Shown: positions 1 to 8,532, numbered from the stretch's first letter. The stretch: DNA of 64,000 bases from Cytophagaceae bacterium (GCA_947450365.1 CANFVE010000004.1:1-64000); one strand, 5' to 3'. Numbers and translations: made by a program. Notes: generated by a model from the sequence alone, not told the origin.

Positions 1-45
1 ATAGTGAATTACCTTAATTTAGCTTTTTAATTAAAAATTTTGAAT

Positions 46-1764
46 ATGGGACAGACCCAATCCGACCAACCTAATTTCTTAACCGGTGCACAGGCGATTA
101 TGCAGTCATTGGTGGAGCAAGGGGTGACTACGATTTTTGGGTATCCAGGAGGGGCGATCATGCCGACATACGATGCCTTGTATGATTACCAGGATCAATT
201 ACATCATATTTTAGTTCGTCACGAGCAAGGTGCGGGACATGCCGCGCAAGGATATGCCCGAATGCTGAACAAAGCCGGTGTATGCATGGTGACTTCAGGG
301 CCAGGTGCCACGAATTTAATTACGCCGATTGCCGATGCAATGTTAGATTCCACGCCTTTGGTGTGTATTGTAGGTCAAGTACGGGGGAATTTATTAGGCA
401 CTGACGCGTTCCAAGAATGTGATGTGATCGGAATGTCGATGCCGGTGACGAAGTGGAATTATCAAGTGGTGGATGCCAACGAGATTCCTGAAATCATGGC
501 CAAAGCCTTTTACATTGCTGAAACGGGCCGACCAGGTCCCGTATTAATTGATATTACCCGGACGGCGCAGTCGGATAAAATGACGATTCCGTTTGAATAC
601 AAGCCAATCAAGAGTTTGATTTCCTATAAACCGCGGATTGAGCCCAAAGCCGAACATGTGGAGGCAGCGGCGAAATTGATTAATGCGGCCAAGAAACCCT
701 ATATTTTGGCGGGACATGGCGTGCTGATTTCCGGTGCGGAACAAGAATTAAATGATTTTGTGGATAAGACGGGTATTCCGGTGGCGACGACCTTATTGGG
801 GATGTCGGCGATGGATGCGGATCATCCGTTATATGTCGGTTGGCCAGGCATGCATGGAAATTATGGAGCGAATGTGTTGACCAATTCTTGCGATGTCTTA
901 ATTGCCATTGGGATGCGTTTTGATGACCGGATAACGGGGGATTTGGCGAGTTATGCCAAACAAGCCAAGGTCGTGCACATTGAAATCGATCCAAGCGAAG
1001 TAGATAAAAACGTGAAGGCAGATGCGCCAGTGATTGGCGATGCGAAATCGGCATTGAAGGCATTATTGCCTTTGGTGAACAAGAATGAGCATACCGAATG
1101 GCGGAATGAGTTTAAGAAATACGATGCCGAGGAATACGACAAGATCGATAAAAAAGATATTTTCCACGACGGGGATAAAATAAAAATGGGAGAGGCGGTT
1201 CACATGCTGTCGAATAAAACCAAAGGCGAAGCCGTGGTGGTGACGGATGTGGGGCAGCACCAAATGGTAACGAATCGCTATTATCGCTTCAAAAAGCGGA
1301 ATTCGATTGTGACATCAGGTGGCGCAGGGACTATGGGATTTGCCTTGCCTGCGGCATTTGGCGCGAAAGTGGCTTTGCCAGAACGAGAGGTCATTGCGAT
1401 CATCGGGGATGGAGGATTCCAAATGACTTTGCAGGAATTAGGGACGATTGCCCAAAGCGGATTGCCGGTGAAAATCATTATTTTGAATAATAATTTCTTA
1501 GGGATGGTGCGCCAGTGGCAGGAATTGTTCCATGCGAGACGTTATTCCTTTGTGGAATTACAAAACCCGGATTTCATTACGATTGCGAAGGGATTTGGAA
1601 TCGATGGCCATAAAGTAGAAGATCGGGCAGAATTGAGTGCTTCCTTGGATACCTTATTGAATTCCAAAACGCCTTATTTATTAGAAATTGTGTGTGAGAA
1701 GGAGGGGAATGTATTCCCGATGGTACCCGCGGGAGGCAGTGTAACAAATGTGAGACTTGAGTAA
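46..1764 (+). CDS. ilvB: Acetolactate synthase, large (catalytic) subunit
   Basis: ThDP-, FAD- and Mg-dependent enzyme that condenses two pyruvates to acetolactate, or pyruvate and 2-oxobutyrate to acetohydroxybutyrate: the first shared step of valine, leucine and isoleucine synthesis. The 572-residue length is normal. Visible are the N-terminal GYPGGAIMP segment, the catalytic glutamate in RHEQGAGHAAQG, and the ThDP/Mg motif beginning GDGGFQ and ending LNNN near residues 455-485. An in-frame TTG lies at 40, but the ATG at 46 is the better start. It is followed without a gap by ilvN, as usual for large and small subunits. Only 45 bp precede it, so its promoter, or an upstream ilvD, may lie outside the window. 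Family assignment is near certain; AHAS rather than a catabolic ALS is inferred from ilvN and ilvC. Confidence 0.97.
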   Translation: MGQTQSDQPNFLTGAQAIMQSLVEQGVTTIFGYPGGAIMPTYDALYDYQDQLHHILVRHEQGAGHAAQGYARMLNKAGVCMVTSGPGATNLITPIADAMLDSTPLVCIVGQVRGNLLGTDAFQECDVIGMSMPVTKWNYQVVDANEIPEIMAKAFYIAETGRPGPVLIDITRTAQSDKMTIPFEYKPIKSLISYKPRIEPKAEHVEAAAKLINAAKKPYILAGHGVLISGAEQELNDFVDKTGIPVATTLLGMSAMDADHPLYVGWPGMHGNYGANVLTNSCDVLIAIGMRFDDRITGDLASYAKQAKVVHIEIDPSEVDKNVKADAPVIGDAKSALKALLPLVNKNEHTEWRNEFKKYDAEEYDKIDKKDIFHDGDKIKMGEAVHMLSNKTKGEAVVVTDVGQHQMVTNRYYRFKKRNSIVTSGGAGTMGFALPAAFGAKVALPEREVIAIIGDGGFQMTLQELGTIAQSGLPVKIIILNNNFLGMVRQWQELFHARRYSFVELQNPDFITIAKGFGIDGHKVEDRAELSASLDTLLNSKTPYLLEIVCEKEGNVFPMVPAGGSVTNVRLE

Positions 1765-1765
1765 T

Positions 1766-2302
1766 ATGTTGACAACTTATACGATATCTGTTTTTACGAC
1801 CAACACGGTGGGTTTATTGAACCGCATCACGATTATTTTTACGCGTAGGCGTTTGAATATCGAGTGTTTGACGGTGTCTGAGACGGAACGGAAAGGCGTT
1901 TCACGGTTTACGATCGTGATTCGCAATGAGAATCGGGAATTCGTGGAGAAATTAGTGCGTCAAATTCGGAAAATCACGGATGTGCTTGCCGTTTTTGGGT
2001 ATTTAGATGATGAGATTGTCTTTAATGAAATAGCGCTCTTTAAAATTGCAACGCCTTTGCAAGGCGAATCCATTGATGTGAAAACGATTAATTTGGATTG
2101 GAATGCGAAAGTGGTGCATTGGGGTTTGGAATATGTGGTGGTGGAAAAAAATGGTACGGAGGAGGAAATTCATGAATTTTACACCTATTTAAAGAAGTGG
2201 GAGATTTTGGAATACATTAAATCAGGCCGGGTGGCGGTAGGAAAGACGGAGAAGGGATTAGTGGCGTATTTGCCGGAAGAGGGCAATTGGGAAATTGTAT
2301 AA
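1766..2302 (+). CDS. ilvN: Acetolactate synthase, small (regulatory) subunit
   Basis: Regulatory subunit that activates IlvB and confers valine feedback inhibition in the family. It has 178 residues: an N-terminal ACT domain (about residues 3-75, with the typical NTVGLLNRITIIFTRR segment) and the small-subunit C-terminal domain. The ilvB stop TAA ends at 1764 and this ATG starts at 1766, so the two are probably translationally coupled. An in-frame TTG at 1757 would overlap ilvB and is less likely. This is the only enzyme of the local branched-chain cluster that keeps an obvious allosteric domain, so feedback control of the pathway may concentrate here (inference). Confidence 0.95.
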   Translation: MLTTYTISVFTTNTVGLLNRITIIFTRRRLNIECLTVSETERKGVSRFTIVIRNENREFVEKLVRQIRKITDVLAVFGYLDDEIVFNEIALFKIATPLQGESIDVKTINLDWNAKVVHWGLEYVVVEKNGTEEEIHEFYTYLKKWEILEYIKSGRVAVGKTEKGLVAYLPEEGNWEIV

Positions 2303-2346
2303 TACAAGTATAATAACGAACGAATCATAAATTAAACAATTAAAAA

Positions 2347-3390
2347 ATGGCAAAGATTAATTTCGGCGGGGTTGTTGAGGATGTAGTAACAAGAGAAGAG
2401 TTTCCATTAGAGAAAGCGAGACAAGTATTGTCGGATCAAACGATCGCGGTAATCGGGTATGGTGTGCAAGGTCCAGGCCAAGCATTAAACATGAAAGACA
2501 ATGGTCTGAATGTGATTGTAGGTCAACGTAAAGGAAAAACCTATGACAAAGCCGTTTCTGACGGCTGGGTTCCAGGCGAAACCTTATTCGAAATCGAGGA
2601 GGCTTTAGAAAAAGGAACCATCATTTGCTATTTGTTGTCCGATGCGGCACAGATCGAATTATGGCCAACGGTTAAGAAATATTTAACGGCAGGTAAATCC
2701 TTATATTTCTCTCACGGATTCGGAATTACCTATAAAGAAAAAACAGGTATCGTTCCTCCAGCCGATGTAGACGTATTTTTAGCGGCTCCTAAAGGTTCAG
2801 GTACATCCTTACGTCGTTTGTTCGTAGCTGGAAAAGGCTTGAACTCTTCGTTCGCGGTTTACCAAGATGCGACAGGCAAAGCACGTGAAAAATGCATCGC
2901 CATGGCGATTGGGGTAGGTTCTGGATATTTATTTGAAACAGATTTCTACAAAGAAGTAACGTCTGACTTAACGGGAGAGCGTGGAACTTTGATGGGTGCG
3001 ATCCAAGGTATTTTTGCTGCACAATACGAAGTATTGCGCGAAAATGGCCACTCACCATCTGAGGCCTTCAACGAGACAGTAGAAGAATTAACCCAATCTT
3101 TGATGCCATTAGTGGCTGAAAACGGAATGGATTGGATGTATGCCAATTGCTCGACAACGGCGCAACGTGGTGCCTTGGATTGGTGGAGACCTTTCCATGA
3201 TGCAACGAAACCGGTGTTTGAGAAATTATACAACTCCGTAAAAACGCAAGCGGAAGCAGCTCGTTCAATCGATTTGAATTCACAACCGGATTACCGCGTG
3301 AAGTTAGAAGCTGAATTAACCGAATTGCGCGAATCAGAAATGTGGCGTGCAGGTGCGGCGGTTCGTAGCCTTCGTCCAGAAAACAACTAA
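2347..3390 (+). CDS. ilvC: Ketol-acid reductoisomerase
   Basis: Isomerises and reduces acetolactate or acetohydroxybutyrate to the dihydroxy acid, using Mg and NAD(P)H. The 347 residues contain an N-terminal Rossmann domain with the nucleotide loop GYGVQGPGQALN (about residues 38-49) and a helical KARI domain with acidic metal ligands in DLTGERG and in the ETVEEL segment. GYGVQGPGQ differs from the common GYGSQGHAH and is the form I associate with Bacteroidota KARIs. It follows ilvN by 44 bp with no terminator between, so it is probably in the same transcript. Arg codons are mostly CGT here but often CGG in ilvB, which suggests higher expression. A strong terminator follows at 3415. Confidence 0.97.
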   Translation: MAKINFGGVVEDVVTREEFPLEKARQVLSDQTIAVIGYGVQGPGQALNMKDNGLNVIVGQRKGKTYDKAVSDGWVPGETLFEIEEALEKGTIICYLLSDAAQIELWPTVKKYLTAGKSLYFSHGFGITYKEKTGIVPPADVDVFLAAPKGSGTSLRRLFVAGKGLNSSFAVYQDATGKAREKCIAMAIGVGSGYLFETDFYKEVTSDLTGERGTLMGAIQGIFAAQYEVLRENGHSPSEAFNETVEELTQSLMPLVAENGMDWMYANCSTTAQRGALDWWRPFHDATKPVFEKLYNSVKTQAEAARSIDLNSQPDYRVKLEAELTELRESEMWRAGAAVRSLRPENN

Positions 3391-3414
3391 GAAATTTGAT
3401 TTCTTGTTCAAAGG

Positions 3415-3440
3415 AGGTGCTCGAAAGAGCACCTTTTTTG
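3415..3440 (+). terminator. Rho-independent terminator after ilvC
   Basis: An 8-bp perfect stem, AGGTGCTC (3415-3422) with GAGCACCT (3427-3434), closes a GAAA tetraloop and is followed by a run of T. It lies 24 bp after the ilvC stop and ends the ilvB-ilvN-ilvC transcript. Confidence 0.9.
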
Positions 3441-3602
3441 TTTGCGGTCGTTTAAGTACGCAAAGTGATGTGGGCCAATAGGCTAGTGGGCAATCGAATC
3501 GCCGATTTCCGTGCGCGGATACCTTTTTTGTTTCCTGTGGCTTAAGCATCCAAAGTGATGAGGGCCAATGGGCTATTAAATCCCCGATTTTCGTATGCGA
3601 AT
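3431..3602. repeat. Two imperfect tandem copies of an 89-bp element
   Basis: Copy 1 starts at 3431 and copy 2 at 3520, both with ACCTTTTTTGTTT. Further matching blocks are CAAAGTGATG, GGGCCAAT, GGCTA and CCGATTTnCGT. Copy 1 includes the 3' half and T-tract of the ilvC terminator; copy 2 repeats the T-tract without the left arm of the stem. The repeat fills most of the 282 bp between ilvC and ilvA. A 71-codon minus-strand reading frame across it simply mirrors the repeat and is not called as a gene. Confidence 0.75.
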
Positions 3603-3659
3603 TGATTTTTTATTAAAAATCCTTTTGCGGTGATCTGCGGGAAAAATCTCCATTCTTTG

Positions 3660-3667
3660 TACATTTG
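3660..3667 (+). promoter_or_regulatory. Possible -7 element TACATTTG directly before ilvA
   Basis: The octamer matches the Bacteroidota -7 consensus TAnnTTTG and ends 5 bp before the ilvA ATG, so a transcript from it would be nearly leaderless. No TTG lies at the right distance upstream, so this may be a chance match. Confidence 0.35.
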
Positions 3668-3672
3668 GGGGC

Positions 3673-4677
3673 ATGGAATTCAACAAACTCACACACGTTC
3701 CAAGCCTATCAGATATCAAACAAGTGGCGAAGGAATTACAAGGGATTGTCCAACAAAGCCCTCTGGAATTCTCAAAACCGCTATCTGAACGCTTTGGTGC
3801 ACGAATATTTGTTAAGCGCGAAGATCTTCAGCGCGTACGTTCCTATAAAATTCGAGGGGCTTATTATAAATTGTCGAATCTGCCCATGGAGTATAGGGCC
3901 AAAGGCATCGTGGCCGCCTCTGCGGGCAATCATGCCCAAGGGGTTGCCTTCGCCTGTGCCCAATTAGGCATCCATGGCTATATTTTTATGCCGGCCACCA
4001 CACCGCTGCAAAAGGTGGAAGCCGTTCGGTTTTTTGGTCAGGATTTTATTCGGATCAAATTAGTCGGCCAAACCTATGATGCTGCCTTTGCGGCTGCGCA
4101 GAAATTATGTGCCCAACAAGGATCCATTTTTATACCACCCTTCGACGATTATGACATCATCGCCGGGCAAGCCACGGTGGGCCTAGAAATCTTCGAGCAA
4201 ATGCCAGAGCCCTTGGACTATGTTTTTTTAGCCATTGGCGGAGGCGGATTAGCTGCCGGAACCTCCTTGAGCCTGGGAGCCTTGTCGCCCCAAACGAAGA
4301 TCATCGGCGTGGAACCCGAAGCCGCCGCCTCGATGACGGCAAGCTTAGCGGTGGGTCATGTAGAGGAACTGTCCATGATTGACAAGTTCGTCGACGGCGC
4401 CTCCGTCAAACGCGTAGGCGATAAAACCTTTCCCATTTGTGCGAGGGGCTTGGAAGATGTCGTTTTGATTTCTAAATCCGACGTATGTCAAGCGATGCTT
4501 GACCTATACGCATTGGATGCTATGATTGTCGAACCTGCCGGCGCTTTGTCGGTGGCCGCCCTACACCCATACGCTGAAAAAATCAAAGGAAAAACAGTTG
4601 TATGCATTATTTCCGGAGGCAATTTCGATCCCAAACGATTTCCCGAAATCAAAGAAGCCGCAGCAAAAACACATTGA
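3673..4677 (+). CDS. ilvA: Threonine dehydratase (ammonia-lyase), catalytic domain only
   Basis: PLP enzyme that deaminates threonine to 2-oxobutyrate, the entry to isoleucine. Visible are the Schiff-base lysine in RSYKIRGAYYK (Lys59), the SAGNHAQGVA loop, and the phosphate-binding GGGGLAAG near residue 190. At 334 residues it ends just after the SGGNFD motif. Biosynthetic IlvA in related bacteria usually continues for about 80 residues or more into an ACT-like regulatory domain; here there is none, and the next 200 bp are AT-rich with no continuation in any frame. The length matches catabolic TdcB-type enzymes, but the position between ilvC and leuA argues for a biosynthetic role. The family is certain; the physiological subtype is inferred. 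Confidence 0.92.
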   Translation: MEFNKLTHVPSLSDIKQVAKELQGIVQQSPLEFSKPLSERFGARIFVKREDLQRVRSYKIRGAYYKLSNLPMEYRAKGIVAASAGNHAQGVAFACAQLGIHGYIFMPATTPLQKVEAVRFFGQDFIRIKLVGQTYDAAFAAAQKLCAQQGSIFIPPFDDYDIIAGQATVGLEIFEQMPEPLDYVFLAIGGGGLAAGTSLSLGALSPQTKIIGVEPEAAASMTASLAVGHVEELSMIDKFVDGASVKRVGDKTFPICARGLEDVVLISKSDVCQAMLDLYALDAMIVEPAGALSVAALHPYAEKIKGKTVVCIISGGNFDPKRFPEIKEAAAKTH

Positions 4678-4841
4678 TTTTATAAATAAATTGATAAAAT
4701 TTTTATTCGCCTCAAAATTTCATAAATAGATGATTAAACTAATAATTTATAATTAATAGGATTTTTAGTCTTTAAAATATCGATAAAATAAATATTTAAG
4801 AATTTTAATCTAAAATTTGCCCCTTCTGAAATGCGAAAAAA

Positions 4842-4872
4842 TTGCTTCATAGTATAATAAAAAGTAGATTTG
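4842..4872 (+). promoter_or_regulatory. Bacteroidota-type promoter of leuA
   Basis: TTG at 4842-4844 and TAGATTTG at 4865-4872 are separated by 20 bp, matching the -33/-7 consensus (TTG, TAnnTTTG). The leuA ATG lies 24 bp downstream. The surrounding 219 bp between ilvA and leuA are strongly AT-rich and hold no gene. Confidence 0.7.
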
Positions 4873-4896
4873 TCGGCTAATTAAGAAACCAAACAC

Positions 4897-6036
4897 ATGA
4901 GTAATCGCATTCAGATTTTTGATACCACCTTACGAGATGGGGAACAGGTACCGGGTTGTCAGTTGAACCGAGAGGAAAAAATTGAAGTGGCTTTGGAGCT
5001 GGAGAAATTGGGTGTTGATATCATCGAAGCTGGTTTCCCGATTTCTTCGCCTGGGGATTTTGCGTCTGTGAAAGCGATTTGTGAGTCTGTGAAAGAGCCG
5101 ACTGTTTGTGCCTTAACACGCGCTAAAAAAGAAGACATCGATGCGGCCGTGGAGGCTTTAAAACCTGCTCGCAGACCTCGGATTCATACGGGAATCGGTT
5201 CGTCCGATGTACATATCAAGCATAAATTTAATTCGACACGCGAGGAGATTATCGAACGCGGTGTTTGGGCAGTGAAATATGCCAAATCATTTGTGGAAGA
5301 TGTGGAGTTTTTTGCGGAAGATGCCGGTCGGGCCGATCTAGAATTCCTCGCTAAATTAACCCATGCGGTGATTAAGGCGGGGGCGACGGTGGTGAATTTA
5401 CCCGATACAACGGGCTATTTATTGCCTCATCAAATGCACCAACGCATCTCCTATTTATTCGAAAATGTGGACAATATTCATCAAGCCACGATTTCCATGC
5501 ACAATCACAATGATTTGGGATTAGCGACCGCCAATACCATTGCGGGAATTCAGGCGGGAGCAAGGCAAGTCGAGGTGACGATCAACGGCATCGGTGAACG
5601 GGCCGGAAATACGTCTTTGGAGGAAGTGGCCATGATTTTAAATGTGCATAAGGATTTAGGTTTTACGACAGGCATCCAACCCAAATATTTATATCCGACC
5701 AGTTGTTTAGTGTCCAATTTAATGGGCATGCCGGTGCAAGCAAATAAAGCAATCATAGGAGCCAATGCCTTTGCGCATTCGTCTGGCATTCACCAAGATG
5801 GATTTTTGAAACATGCCCAAAACTATGAAATTATGAATCCTGAAGATGTAGGGGTTCCTTCCTCGGCGATTCTTTTGACCTCCCGTTCGGGTCGGGCGGC
5901 GCTTCGTCACCGATTAAGCTTGTTGGGCTTTGATTTCGAAAAACCAGAATTGGACAAATTATACACCCGCTTTTTATTGATGGCGGATGAGCGCAAAATG
6001 ATTCACGATGAGGATTTAAAGGAATTGGTCGGCTAA
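4897..6036 (+). CDS. leuA: 2-isopropylmalate synthase, without leucine-regulatory domain
   Basis: Condenses acetyl-CoA with 2-oxoisovalerate, committing carbon to leucine. The HMGL-like TIM barrel is complete: the N-terminal DTTLRDGEQ metal-site motif, the GIGSSDVH loop, and the HNHNDLG metal ligands near residue 203, then the linker with HSSGIHQDG. At 379 residues it lacks the LeuA dimer domain of about 120 residues that binds leucine in full-length enzymes of about 500 residues. Short forms are common in Bacteroidota. Homocitrate or citramalate synthase is possible on sequence class alone, but the ilv neighbours and motif set favour LeuA. It has its own promoter, and a terminator hairpin lies 150 bp downstream inside the opposing gene. 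Confidence 0.9.
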   Translation: MSNRIQIFDTTLRDGEQVPGCQLNREEKIEVALELEKLGVDIIEAGFPISSPGDFASVKAICESVKEPTVCALTRAKKEDIDAAVEALKPARRPRIHTGIGSSDVHIKHKFNSTREEIIERGVWAVKYAKSFVEDVEFFAEDAGRADLEFLAKLTHAVIKAGATVVNLPDTTGYLLPHQMHQRISYLFENVDNIHQATISMHNHNDLGLATANTIAGIQAGARQVEVTINGIGERAGNTSLEEVAMILNVHKDLGFTTGIQPKYLYPTSCLVSNLMGMPVQANKAIIGANAFAHSSGIHQDGFLKHAQNYEIMNPEDVGVPSSAILLTSRSGRAALRHRLSLLGFDFEKPELDKLYTRFLLMADERKMIHDEDLKELVG

Positions 6037-6040
6037 GCGA

Positions 6041-7111
6041 TTATTTCACGCTGCTGGCCAAGGCAATTTTTTCCTTCTCAAGAACTTTCAGGATTTGTAA
6101 ATTGATGGATTGTTTGATCTGTTGGAATTTATTAAAATCCTTTGTCGCCACGAAAATGGTCACCGAGATATCCAATGAATAGGTACCAAAGCCCTCAAAA
6201 ACTATTTTGGGGGCTTTTTTCTTACACAAGGGTTCCTCCAAAATCAGCGCCTCCATGTCTGCGATGGCCTTTTCGATTTGAGCCGGTTTGGTCGCAAAAT
6301 CACAGGTGAGAGTGAATTTAGCCCGACGATAATCCCGTTCACTTAAATTTTCAAGGGATTGTGAGGTCAACAAGCGGTTTGGAATCATGATTAAATTCCC
6401 ATCCGCGCCGCGCAACCGCGTGCTTCGAAATCCAATTTTCTCAATATCACCCGATATTCCACCCACTGTAATGCTGTCACCGACCACGAAGGGCAAGTCC
6501 AAAAAGATGGTAAAGGAGGCAAATAAATTCTCCAGTGTTTCTCGGGCGGCCAAAGCCAATGCTAAACCTCCTAATCCTAAACCGGTAATGAGGGCCATCA
6601 CGTCAACTTGGAAAACTTGGCCTAACATCACAAACCCGGAGGCGGTGATAATAAAGACCATGGAAAGGTCGTTAAGAAATGGAATGAATTGTTGCTTTGA
6701 TTTCTGTTCCACCCCTTGCCATTTTTCTTGGGCTACCAGGATGGCCACTTTCATTAGGCGAACGATAAGCCAAGTAACCGTGTATATAAATGCGATTTCA
6801 AAGGCCTTTTCGATTAAAAATAAGAGTCCAAATTCTTGGATGGATTTGAAATGCCAGGTAGAAGGAACATGTAGGTGCTGGACCGCAAAAAACAAAAAGA
6901 TCCAAAAAATGAGTAATTCAAAGGGTTTCCGGATGAGTTGGACGCAATCCTGAATGGAAATGGATTCATCGGGAATAAAGCGAAAGACGATTTTGGAAAA
7001 TGAATTCGAGAAAAAACGCTTTAACGCAAGACCGCCAATTAAAACGGCAGCAAAAAGCATGAAATCCCATGCGGAATTTTCCAATAGATATGAATTTTGT
7101 AATGTTTCCAT
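6041..7111 (-). CDS. Small-conductance mechanosensitive channel, MscS family
   Basis: Inner-membrane tension-gated channel that relieves osmotic downshock. It has 356 residues: about four hydrophobic helices in the first 170, then the pore helix GLGLGGLALALAARETLENL (residues 177-196) with the Gly/Ala packing diagnostic of MscS, then the beta domain (FVVGDSITVGGISGDIEKIG) and an alpha/beta C-terminal domain. I chose the ATG at 7111; a TTG at 7138 overlaps a candidate promoter. Its end lies 4 bp from the convergent leuA stop. The MscS versus MscK/YnaI-type subclass is not decided, so I give no symbol. Confidence 0.92.
   Translation of the reverse strand: METLQNSYLLENSAWDFMLFAAVLIGGLALKRFFSNSFSKIVFRFIPDESISIQDCVQLIRKPFELLIFWIFLFFAVQHLHVPSTWHFKSIQEFGLLFLIEKAFEIAFIYTVTWLIVRLMKVAILVAQEKWQGVEQKSKQQFIPFLNDLSMVFIITASGFVMLGQVFQVDVMALITGLGLGGLALALAARETLENLFASFTIFLDLPFVVGDSITVGGISGDIEKIGFRSTRLRGADGNLIMIPNRLLTSQSLENLSERDYRRAKFTLTCDFATKPAQIEKAIADMEALILEEPLCKKKAPKIVFEGFGTYSLDISVTIFVATKDFNKFQQIKQSINLQILKVLEKEKIALASSVK
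6188..6220 (+). terminator. Strong terminator hairpin for leuA inside the mscS coding region
   Basis: Read on the plus strand, AAAGCCCTCAAAA (6188-6200) pairs with TTTTGGGGGCTTT (6205-6217) around an ACTA loop: 13 pairs with one G-T, followed by more T. It lies about 150 bp past the leuA stop, in the antisense of the 3' part of the convergent mscS gene. The gap between the two stops is 4 bp, so no terminator fits there. Confidence 0.7.
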
Positions 7112-7135
7112 TCCTTTGTTCTTCAAATTTGAACT

Positions 7136-7143
7136 CAAATATA
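7136..7143 (-). promoter_or_regulatory. -7 element of mscS
   Basis: Plus-strand CAAATATA is TATATTTG on the minus strand, a full TAnnTTTG match 24 bp upstream of the ATG at 7111. I find no clear TTG at the -33 spacing. Confidence 0.45.
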
Positions 7144-7221
7144 GCCAATAACTTAGTCGAATGTGAAATAAAATTACGACCTTTGCACACGAAATTGACT
7201 GACAGCGCCGATTATTACGAT

Positions 7222-8517
7222 ATGAATTCCAATCGATTGAAACTTAGAGTTTACATTTTTTCCCTTGCTACAATCGGTATTTTCCTGATTTCTTTTGGGA
7301 TGCGGGCGCAATCCATCTTGAATTCTCCCTTATCCTATGTGGGGATGGGCGAATTGTATACGCCGGAATCGGCAACGAATTCCATGATGGGGGGAATCGG
7401 GGTTTCGAACTCAAACGGGATTTATTCCAATGTCCTTAATCCAGCTTTATTGGCTCGGAATCATTATACTGTATTTGAGGTAGGCGTCCACGGGGAGTCC
7501 AAAGTGCTACAGGATTATCGTCAAAAACAGCAAGTCTATGGCGGAAATTATCAGTCCTTGAATTTGACTTTGCCAGTAAATAACCGTTGGACCATGGCCA
7601 TCAGTATTCGGCCACATTCTGCGGTGGAATATACCACACGTTCGTATCGTCGCCTAAACGTATTGGGTCTTGATAGTTTGATTTATGGCTATGAGGGCAA
7701 AGGGGGGATTACTAAATTGAGTTTTTCAAACGGCGTTCGGATCGGTCGAGAATTTTACATTGGCTTGGAATCTAGTTTCTTGTTTGGTACAGTGAATCGC
7801 AATGTCTCTACTCAGAATTTGTCGGATGGACAGTATTATAAAATCCAATTAGAGACCTTAAATCGGTGTGCAGATTTTACTTTTAAAGGGGGTGTGGCTT
7901 ACCGGAAGGATTTAAAAAATGAGATTTTCTTGAACGTAGGTGCTACCTTAGATTTATCCTCCAGCATGAGCGCGACTCAATTGCGCCGGTTTGCCATCAT
8001 GGATTTATCGGGAATTAATGTTATTAATTCGGATACCCTAGAAAAAACAACGACAATTAAGCAAAACCTTCCCGTAACGCAAGCTTACGGCATTAGTATT
8101 GAAAAAGTGGCGAAATGGATGGTGGGTATTGATTATTCCCAGACGGATTGGACGGCGGTCGATAATAATTTAGGTCGGGTAGGTAAATTGCCTAAAAGTT
8201 CCAAAATTTCGATAGGCGGAGAATATACGCCTGATTTCAGTTCGATTTCGAATTATTTCAAACGTATTACCTACCGGGTAGGTTATTCGTATACAAACAC
8301 ACCCTATGATTATTCTGGTAACGGAAAATATGCGGTGGATCAAAACCTGAGTGCTGGGGTGGCTATTCCTTTGCGGAATTTGTCCTATTTAAATATATCC
8401 TATCAAGTAGGTCGTCGCGGGCTTTTGTCTGATAATGGCTTGGAAGAACAATACCAACGAATCACCTTGGGCATGACCTTAAGTGACCTTTGGTTTGTGA
8501 AACAACGGATTAATTAA
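7222..8517 (+). CDS. Outer-membrane beta-barrel protein, FadL/OMPP1-like
   Basis: 431 residues with a signal peptide (MNSNRLKLRVY, hydrophobic core, cleavage near MRAQS). The mature part is rich in aromatic, Gly and Asn residues in alternating strands, ends in a C-terminal strand, and has the early SVLNPALLARN-like segment (SNVLNPALLARN) typical of Bacteroidota OMPP1/PorV-type barrels. The reading frame is open to 7069, but the signal peptide fixes the ATG at 7222. It is followed 15 bp later by lptC and is probably cotranscribed. I cannot assign a substrate; a role in hydrophobic compound uptake or envelope biogenesis is only inferred from fold and neighbour. Confidence 0.75.
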   Translation: MNSNRLKLRVYIFSLATIGIFLISFGMRAQSILNSPLSYVGMGELYTPESATNSMMGGIGVSNSNGIYSNVLNPALLARNHYTVFEVGVHGESKVLQDYRQKQQVYGGNYQSLNLTLPVNNRWTMAISIRPHSAVEYTTRSYRRLNVLGLDSLIYGYEGKGGITKLSFSNGVRIGREFYIGLESSFLFGTVNRNVSTQNLSDGQYYKIQLETLNRCADFTFKGGVAYRKDLKNEIFLNVGATLDLSSSMSATQLRRFAIMDLSGINVINSDTLEKTTTIKQNLPVTQAYGISIEKVAKWMVGIDYSQTDWTAVDNNLGRVGKLPKSSKISIGGEYTPDFSSISNYFKRITYRVGYSYTNTPYDYSGNGKYAVDQNLSAGVAIPLRNLSYLNISYQVGRRGLLSDNGLEEQYQRITLGMTLSDLWFVKQRIN

Positions 8518-8532
8518 TTTTCCACATCTCCC

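Noticed and set aside
3334-3549. 71-codon minus-strand frame across the ilvC end and the repeats
   Set aside because: Its internal repetition mirrors the 89-bp DNA repeat and part lies antisense to ilvC and the terminator; no start context.
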